From Chloroflexota bacterium (GTDB taxonomy: Bacteria; Chloroflexota; Anaerolineae; Promineifilales; Promineifilaceae), in the NCBI GenBank assembly GCA_017993775.1, contig JAGOMA010000043.1, positions 1 through 45,316 on the forward strand: a DNA stretch of 45,316 bases, written 5' to 3'. The notes under the pieces are model-generated. The model had not been told where the DNA came from and did not search any database. It worked only from the letters and a program-made list of their open reading frames with translations. Shown here piece after piece: positions 41,028-45,316 of this stretch. Numbering within the stretch: the stretch's first letter is position 1; each line of letters opens with the position of its first letter. The position numbers and the translations under genes are program-made.

Positions 41028-42696
41028 AGAAGATTTAGAAGCTCTGCTAACCATTTTACCCTTGCGGGTTCGCCATAAAATCGAAGAAATCGGACGCCAA
41101 CACGAACTTTTGGAAATCGTGATGGACCTGGGCCGTATTCCCACGGCCCGTTATGTCGATGGGGAAATCCTCCTCAACTCCACCGAAATTTCTCAGGTGG
41201 AAATTGACGGCGTGGTCGCCAGCATTGGCGATTTTGACGACGATAACCGGACGGGTATTGCCCGTACCCTGCACCGCATTTCCGGCATTCGCAACCGTCG
41301 GGGGCAGGTGGTTGGCCTCACCTGCCGGGTGGGCCGCGCCGTGTATGGCACCATCGACATCATCGCCGATATTGTGGCCGAAGGGCACAGCATCTTGTTG
41401 TTGGGTCGCCCTGGCGTGGGCAAAACCACCATGCTGCGCGAGATGGCCCGCGTGCTGGCCGAGCAAAAGCGCGTGGTTATCGTGGACACGTCCAACGAAA
41501 TTGGCGGCGATGGCGATATTCCGCATCCGGCTGTGGGGCGAGCCAGACGGATGCAGGTGTCACGGCCGTCGCACCAACACGAAACCATGATCGAAGCCGT
41601 AGAAAACCACAACCCGGAAGTCATCGTCATTGATGAGATCGGGCGGGAACGAGAGGCTGAAGCGGCGCGCACGATCAATGAGCGTGGCGTGCAGTTGATT
41701 GGCACTGCGCACGGCAACAACCTGGAAAACCTGCTGCTTAATCCCACCTTATCGGACCTGGTTGGCGGCATCGAGAGTGTGACGCTTTCGGACGAGGAAG
41801 CGCGTCGGCGTGGCACGCAAAAGACCGTGTTAGAACGCCGCGCCCCGCCCACCTTCGACGTGCTGATCGAAATCCAAAGCCGGCAGCAGCTTCTGGTTCA
41901 CCGCGATGTAACTACCTCGGTAGACGCCATGCTGCGCGGGCAGCCATTTGATGTGGAAATGCTCTCCCGCGATGATCAGGGCAACATCCATAAAGAGCAG
42001 CAAACCATGTTGGTGACGTCGTCGGCGGTTACCGGGCGGCGAGAACCGCTGCCGGACCGCGAGACGCGCACGCCGCGAGATTCGCGCAGTGTGCAGCGAA
42101 CCGATCGCAGCCGCAGCAGTGAGACATCGCCAAGAACACCCAATGGGGCAAACGGCCGTATCCGCCTGGACACCAGCGCTCCTGAACCGGTCAGTACTGC
42201 CGATGACGGTCCGCAGGAGCGGAAAGGGCTGAACATCTACGTGTTCGGCATTGCCCGCAACCGTCTCTATCAGGCGGCCAAACAGCTAAAAACACGCATC
42301 GACATCGTAGAAAATCTGGCCGACGCGGATGTTTACCTGACCCTGAAAAGTTATTACCGCAAACAGCGCAAGCTGGTAAGCCAGGCCGAGCATATGCGGA
42401 TTCCGGTGTACGTGCTGCGAGCCAACACAGTTTCTCAGATGGAAAGTTTTTTGGTTCAGGTGCTGGATTTGGATGTGAAGTCTGAAGATCCGTTTGATGT
42501 GGCAGTGACCGAAGCCGAGCGGGCCATTCAGCAGGTATTAACCGGCCAAAACTCGGTTGATCTGACGCCTGTCAGTTCATCGGTGCGCCGGTATCAGCAC
42601 CAGATGGCCCGGCAGGCAAATTTGGTATCGCACAGTTACGGCAAAGAGCCGCAGCGTTTTGTCCGTATTTTTAATGAGCGGCGGAATGATCGCTAA
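40999..42696 (+). CDS. SpoIIIAA/Ycf45-like AAA ATPase with C-terminal R3H domain (565 aa)
   Basis: The Walker A GRPGVGKT (136-143) and Walker B VIVIDE (208-213) stand in a secretion-type P-loop ATPase core (LLLGRPGVGKTTMLREMARV). This resembles stage III sporulation protein AA and cyanobacterial/plastid Ycf45. After a basic, Arg/Ser-rich linker (about 345-400), residues about 410-480 form an alpha/beta domain. The end matches R3H (RQANLVSHSYGKEPQRFVRI), a single-stranded nucleic acid binding motif. Likely an RNA- or DNA-handling ATPase; a sporulation role is not implied. Starts within the previous gene and is followed by an intrinsic terminator. Confidence 0.85.
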   Translation: MTEHVQKQAREDLEALLTILPLRVRHKIEEIGRQHELLEIVMDLGRIPTARYVDGEILLNSTEISQVEIDGVVASIGDFDDDNRTGIARTLHRISGIRNRRGQVVGLTCRVGRAVYGTIDIIADIVAEGHSILLLGRPGVGKTTMLREMARVLAEQKRVVIVDTSNEIGGDGDIPHPAVGRARRMQVSRPSHQHETMIEAVENHNPEVIVIDEIGREREAEAARTINERGVQLIGTAHGNNLENLLLNPTLSDLVGGIESVTLSDEEARRRGTQKTVLERRAPPTFDVLIEIQSRQQLLVHRDVTTSVDAMLRGQPFDVEMLSRDDQGNIHKEQQTMLVTSSAVTGRREPLPDRETRTPRDSRSVQRTDRSRSSETSPRTPNGANGRIRLDTSAPEPVSTADDGPQERKGLNIYVFGIARNRLYQAAKQLKTRIDIVENLADADVYLTLKSYYRKQRKLVSQAEHMRIPVYVLRANTVSQMESFLVQVLDLDVKSEDPFDVAVTEAERAIQQVLTGQNSVDLTPVSSSVRRYQHQMARQANLVSHSYGKEPQRFVRIFNERRNDR

Positions 42697-42719
42697 TCGT
42701 AAGTAAAATGCTTTTTGAC

Positions 42720-42757
42720 AGACCCTAAGGGTTTAAGCAAACCCTTGGGGTCTTTTT
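42720..42757 (+). terminator. Terminator; inverted-repeat family AGACCCCAAGGGTTT, copy 2
   Basis: Arms 42720-42734 and 42739-42753, 15 bp with one G-T pair, a 4-nt AAGC loop and a following T-run (to 42757). It is a classical intrinsic terminator after the R3H ATPase. Compared with copies 1, 3 and 4, the long centre is missing. Confidence 0.85.
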
Positions 42758-42798
42758 ATCACAGGGTTGTAGCAAGTTTAATTTTCAGGGTGGGTGTG

Positions 42799-43434
42799 AT
42801 GTTTATTACGTTGGAAGGGCCAGAGGGGAGCGGGAAATCGAGCCAGATCGGGTTGTTGGCGGCGTATTTGCGCGAGCAGGGTTTGGTCGTGGTGCAAACG
42901 CGAGAACCGGGCGGCACGCGCATTGGCGACCAGATTCGGGCTTGTTTGCATGATGTGGCCAATGGAGAGATGACGGCCGTTACCGAAGTCCTTCTCTACG
43001 CCGCCTCGCGCGCCCAACACGTCGAACAACTGATCAGACCCGCCCTGGCAGCCGGCAAAATCGTTTTATGCGACCGGTTTGCTGATAGCACGATTGCGTA
43101 TCAGGGATACGGCCGTGCCCTCAACCTGAGCGATTTACACACCCTCACCCGCATCGCCACTGGCGGATTGTCTCCTCACCTGACAATTTTGCTGGATATC
43201 GACGTGGAACGCGGGTTGGCGCGCCGCCAATCGGGCGGCGATGAAATGAACCGGCTGGACCTGGAAGCCGTCAGCTTTCACCAGCGTGTGCGTCAGGGCT
43301 ACCATTCCCTGGCCGCCACCGACCCCCAGCGCTGGGTCACCATCAATGCAGATCGCCCCAAAGCGACTATCCAGGCCGATTTACAGCGCGTGGTCACGGA
43401 TCGCCTGCGCCAATATCAGGCCAGCGTGGCATAA
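42799..43434 (+). CDS. tmk: Thymidylate kinase (211 aa)
   Basis: ATG 42799 gives the family start MFITLEGPEGSGKSSQ, with P-loop GPEGSGKS (7-14). TREPGGTRIGDQIR (35-48), DRFADSTIAYQGYGR (92-106, DR(F/Y) motif) and a lid RRQSGGDEMNRLD complete the set. It phosphorylates dTMP to dTDP for DNA synthesis. Lies between two hairpins of the AGACCCCAAGGGTTT family. The strand composition of the gene switches from G-rich to C-rich just after the ACGGCCGT at 42973 and again after 43109. Confidence 0.96.
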   Translation: MFITLEGPEGSGKSSQIGLLAAYLREQGLVVVQTREPGGTRIGDQIRACLHDVANGEMTAVTEVLLYAASRAQHVEQLIRPALAAGKIVLCDRFADSTIAYQGYGRALNLSDLHTLTRIATGGLSPHLTILLDIDVERGLARRQSGGDEMNRLDLEAVSFHQRVRQGYHSLAATDPQRWVTINADRPKATIQADLQRVVTDRLRQYQASVA

Positions 43435-43459
43435 CTCACGCTTGGCGTGTAACTTATAC

Positions 43460-43519
43460 AGACCCCAAAGGTTTGCTCCTGAGAATTTGGATTATTTGGG
43501 GATTAAACCCTTGGGGTCT
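43460..43519. repeat. Inverted-repeat family AGACCCCAAGGGTTT, copy 3
   Basis: Arms 43460-43474 and 43505-43519 (15 bp, one mismatch) around a 30-bp centre with GAGAATTTGGATTA, the reverse complement of the centre of copy 1. It lies between convergent tmk and the zinc-ribbon gene, and so may work as a terminator for both. Confidence 0.75.
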
Positions 43520-43553
43520 TCTTGCCAGAGGAACCTGAGCAATTATCCTGGCT

Positions 43554-43943
43554 TTACATAAAATCGCTCGGCATACCGGAATCCCCGCCTAAATCGGGCA
43601 TGGAGGCTTCAATGGCTTCCGGCGATTCCCCGCTTTCCAACCGGCCCACTACCTCGTTAAATTCGTCGCCCATATCCTCGCCCATCTCCTGGCTCATTTT
43701 GCGCATAAATCGGCCAATGGCCTGTGGGTCTTCATCATCCAGCGCCCCGAGAGCGCTGTCGTCCATCATCGAATCGAGGCGCGAATCTTCCGATTTAGCC
43801 ACGGCCACACGGCCGATACGCCGTTTTAGATTGGCGCTGTGGCAGTGGGGGCAAATTGGCGGCACCTGTCCGTATTCAGCAAACGTAAAAGCCAGGCGCA
43901 CCGGCCGGCGGCAATCCTGGCAGCGAAATTCATAAACGGGCAT
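43554..43943 (-). CDS. FmdB-type zinc-ribbon protein (129 aa)
   Basis: ATG 43943 opens MPVYEFRCQDCRRPVRLAFT, the standard start of the FmdB/CxxC_CxxC_SSSS regulatory-protein family. Zinc ligands C8, C11, C31 and C34 are present (ICPHCHSANLKRRIGR follows). The C-terminal ~80 residues are acidic and Met-rich with no known motif. Members are small and poorly characterised; a link to transcription was proposed for FmdB itself. It is flanked on both sides by hairpin repeats of one family. Confidence 0.85.
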   Translation of the reverse strand: MPVYEFRCQDCRRPVRLAFTFAEYGQVPPICPHCHSANLKRRIGRVAVAKSEDSRLDSMMDDSALGALDDEDPQAIGRFMRKMSQEMGEDMGDEFNEVVGRLESGESPEAIEASMPDLGGDSGMPSDFM

Positions 43944-43978
43944 AATAAACCTTTGTATTTGTTGAGGTTTATCTGGCA

Positions 43979-44038
43979 AGACCCTAAGGGTTTGAGCTGC
44001 CAAAGGTCGAACTTCTCAAAAGCAAACCTTTAGGGTCT
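43979..44038. repeat. Inverted-repeat family AGACCCCAAGGGTTT, copy 4
   Basis: Arms 43979-43993 and 44024-44038 (15 bp, one mismatch). The centre, read on the minus strand, is GCTTTTGAGAAGTTCGAC then CTTTGG, which aligns with the centre of copy 3 (GCTCCTGAGAATTTGG...). It is upstream of the zinc-ribbon gene, so not every copy is at a transcript end. Copies 2-4 fall within 1.3 kb. Confidence 0.7.
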
Positions 44039-44133
44039 GTACAGATATAAACCTTCTTAAATGGATAACCTGAATGCCCCGAAAAGGGAAGCATGACCTT
44101 TTCAGGTGAGCCTAACAATGTGGTGAAATCGTA

Positions 44134-44196
44134 AAGGACGAAGGGCGAAAGGCGTAACGTAATCGTCTTCCGTCATTCGTCCTTCAGCGTTCAGGG
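44134..44196. repeat. Heptamer-phased inverted repeat upstream of gmk
   Basis: Heptamers AAGGACG, AAGGGCG, AAAGGCG (from 44134) are followed by TCCGTCA, TTCGTCC and TTCAGCG in the same 7-bp phase. AAGGACGAA pairs with TTCGTCCTT. It is a looser relative of the elements at 33450 and 36155. Confidence 0.5.
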
Positions 44197-44228
44197 TCAT
44201 TATACTTTTGTCGAAAATAGGTGCAAAC

Positions 44229-44855
44229 ATGAAAGACGAAGACAGTTTATACCAACGACCAGTTTACCCGGTACTGCTCGTTATCTCCGGGCCGTCTGGC
44301 GTGGGCAAAGATACCATTGCCCGGCAGTTGATTGATCGGCGGCCGGACAATTTTTATTTTGTGGTCACGGCCACTACCCGGCCGCCCCGTGTTGGGGAGG
44401 TGCATGGACAGGATTATATTTTTGTGTCCAACGATGAATTTGCCCGCATGATCGAGAATGATGATTTGTTGGAATATGCCGTTGTGTACAATGATTTTAA
44501 GGGCATCCCCAAGCAGCAAATCCGCGATGCGCTGAAGAGCGGGCGCGATGTGATCATGCGGGTGGATGTGCAAGGCGCAGCCACCATTCGCAAACTGGTT
44601 CCCAATGCCGTGTCTGTTTTCCTTATGTCCGAATCGGAAGATGAACTGGAGCGGCGGCTGCGTGAGCGAAAATCGGAGTCGGGGGACAGCTTGAATTTGC
44701 GGATTGCCACAGCCCGCCAGGAAATGAAGCGCACCAAGGAGTTTGATTATTTTGTGGTGAACGCGGAAGGAGCGCAGGAGACGGCCGTGCAGCAAATCAT
44801 GAGTATTATTGAGGCGCAGCACTGCCGGGTGAACCAATCGCCGGTACTGCTTTAG
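44229..44855 (+). CDS. gmk: Guanylate kinase (208 aa)
   Basis: ATG 44229 is preferred over the in-frame TTG at 44208, but neither has a strong ribosome site. P-loop GPSGVGKD (21-28; D in place of the usual S/T at the last position), GMP-binding TTRPPRVGEVHGQDYIFV (49-66) and EYAVVYNDFKGIPKQQI match guanylate kinases, as does RLRERKSESGDSLNLRI (lid). It converts GMP to GDP. It stands alone between a repeat region and a strong terminator. Confidence 0.95.
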   Translation: MKDEDSLYQRPVYPVLLVISGPSGVGKDTIARQLIDRRPDNFYFVVTATTRPPRVGEVHGQDYIFVSNDEFARMIENDDLLEYAVVYNDFKGIPKQQIRDALKSGRDVIMRVDVQGAATIRKLVPNAVSVFLMSESEDELERRLRERKSESGDSLNLRIATARQEMKRTKEFDYFVVNAEGAQETAVQQIMSIIEAQHCRVNQSPVLL

Positions 44856-44874
44856 GAGAGTACGCGAGTTTTGC

Positions 44875-44896
44875 GGTGGCAACGGCCGTTGCCACC
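44875..44896. repeat. 22-bp perfect palindrome centred on ACGGCCGT
   Basis: GGTGGCA, ACGGCCGT and TGCCACC make a perfect 22-bp palindrome 20 bp after the gmk stop. It is the longest perfect extension of the ACGGCCGT motif seen in the window. Confidence 0.7.
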
Positions 44897-44921
44897 ACCC
44901 CAAAACCTCAGCCATAACAAA

Positions 44922-44959
44922 AAAACCAGTTGGAACGGCCGTCCGTCCCAACTGGTTTT
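44922..44959. terminator. Bidirectional intrinsic terminator of gmk and the secreted-protein gene
   Basis: A 12-bp stem AAAACCAGTTGG (44922-44933) with CCAACTGGTTTT (44948-44959), ending in a T-rich run on the plus strand and, by symmetry (AACAAAAAAACC), on the minus strand too. The loop contains ACGGCCGT (44935-44942). It lies between convergent genes. Confidence 0.85.
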
Positions 44960-45014
44960 CTTTTCAACTGCCAACTCTCAGAGTTCTACACCTCCGAGAA
45001 CCAGCTTTTTGCTA

Positions 45015-45316
45015 TTACGGTTTAACCATCACAGGCATATAGGTGGGCATACCCACAACCAAGACGGAGTGCGTAGAGTCCATCTGTCCGCCGGGGTTGC
45101 TGGTGTAAGACCGGACATCGTTCGACAACGCGCCGAGAACGCCGGCATCCACCTTCACCTGGTAAGTGATCTCTACCGGCGCCAATTCGCCGGGCACGAA
45201 ATCGAAGCAAACCATGTCGCCATTGGCCAGGCCGCCCGCGTTGGCGCGGTTCAAGAACGCGTTGGCGTAACCGCCAGTCGCATCCTCGACGCCAATGGTG
45301 AACGGATCAAGAGACA
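45015..45316 (-). CDS. C-terminal end of a secreted/surface protein (5' end outside window)
   Basis: The minus-strand frame is open from the window edge to TAA at 45015. The visible ~100 residues read as a beta-rich extracellular domain: LAPVEITYQVKVDAGVLGAL, SNDVRSYTSNPGGQMDSTHS and the end VVGMPTYMPVMVKP. Conserved-repeat (DUF11-like) domains and a terminal aromatic-(L/M)-P-(V/L)-x(2) tail are common at the ends of secreted proteases and adhesins in Chloroflexota. The catalytic part, if any, is not in view, so the type of protein is unknown. Confidence 0.7.
   Translation of the reverse strand, partial: SLDPFTIGVEDATGGYANAFLNRANAGGLANGDMVCFDFVPGELAPVEITYQVKVDAGVLGALSNDVRSYTSNPGGQMDSTHSVLVVGMPTYMPVMVKP

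Larger units (their letters stand above)
333..44942. repeat. Highly iterated palindrome ACGGCCGT (about 83 copies)
   Basis: Starts found by eye: 333, 357, 576, 1635, 2294, 2398, 2435, 2674, 2758, 2807, 3824, 3959, 4011, 4872, 4970, 9064, 10591, 10847, 11443, 15784, 15986, 16264, 16513, 16951, 17074, 18225, 19679, 20376, 20513, 20703, 21281, 22392, 22665, 22868, 22991, 23363, 23605, 24119, 24457, 24553, 25414, 25768, 26248, 26921, 27074, 27551, 28340, 28490, 28546, 28841, 28908, 29211, 29661, 30212, 30331, 30878, 31468, 31981, 32028, 32387, 32558, 32997, 33177, 33688, 34074, 34329, 34535, 35056, 35226, 36540, 37179, 37311, 38447, 40224, 40488, 40908, 41562, 42152, 42973, 43109, 44781, 44882, 44935. 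Random expectation is about one. It lies in genes of both strands, all codon phases, and spacers; outer bases vary. Confidence 0.9.

Noticed and set aside
40999..42696. Evidence of sporulation from the SpoIIIAA-like ATPase
   Set aside because: The R3H-bearing Ycf45-type branch is widespread in non-sporulating bacteria and plastids, and no other spore gene is present.

Overview
The window looks like chromosome from a member of the Chloroflexota (an Anaerolineae-type lineage; inferred, not proven). The basis is the family content: PhaR and phasins, large Ser/Thr kinases with TPR tails, an R3H/SpoIIIAA-like ATPase beside tmk and gmk, an FmdB-type zinc ribbon, and a secreted protein ending in a YMPVMVKP-like tail. 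I see no rRNA, tRNA, CRISPR array, transposase or prophage gene.

Layout. (1) 1-1350: polyhydroxyalkanoate (PHA) granule locus on the minus strand, with a PhaR-type regulator (cut by the window edge), two phasins, and three copies of a 17-bp operator-like palindrome placed on two sigma70-type promoters. (2) 1527-3985: a zinc-finger protein with a duplicated domain, an SCP2-like protein and a Wzz-type chain-length protein. (3) 4088-17037: a kinase-TPR protein followed by an exopolysaccharide cluster (TPR protein, Wzx flippase, methyltransferase, APH-type kinase, two Wzy/ligase proteins, GT2, GT4, WecG/TagA). About 5290-15770 of this is clearly AT-richer than the rest, and both edges of the AT-rich block fall inside genes. 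(4) 16958-31793: lipid and redox functions: two patatins, SCP2, iron alcohol dehydrogenase, lysine 2,3-aminomutase, aldo/keto reductase, YbaK-type deacylase, DHA2-type MFS transporter, a tandem pair of membrane-anchored PAF-acetylhydrolase-like enzymes, zinc-type dehydrogenase and a TPR protein. (5) 31929-36145: unknown protein, lytic transglycosylase, phospholipase-C-like protein, and a TGS-nucleoside kinase fusion. (6) 36219-39675: sdhCDAB operon. (7) 39912-44855: GNAT-like protein, R3H ATPase, tmk, zinc ribbon and gmk. The C-terminus of a secreted protein closes the window.

The most unusual signal is not a gene. The 8-bp palindrome ACGGCCGT occurs about 83 times by hand count (about one is expected by chance), in coding and intergenic DNA, on genes of both strands and in all three codon phases. 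It is nearly absent from the AT-rich polysaccharide block (4 copies in about 10.5 kb). The base composition also switches at the motif: DNA 5' of it is G-rich and DNA 3' of it is relatively C-rich, whichever strand is coding. This looks like a HIP1-type iterated palindrome coupled to a strand-asymmetric mutational or repair process.

The intergenic DNA carries several small repeat families as well: a hairpin family with arms like AGACCCCAAGGGTTT (four copies), heptamer-phased repeats (three loci), an AGATTGGTCCAATC family, a 114-bp MITE-like inverted repeat and a G-quadruplex-like tract. Several of these sit where terminators would be expected.
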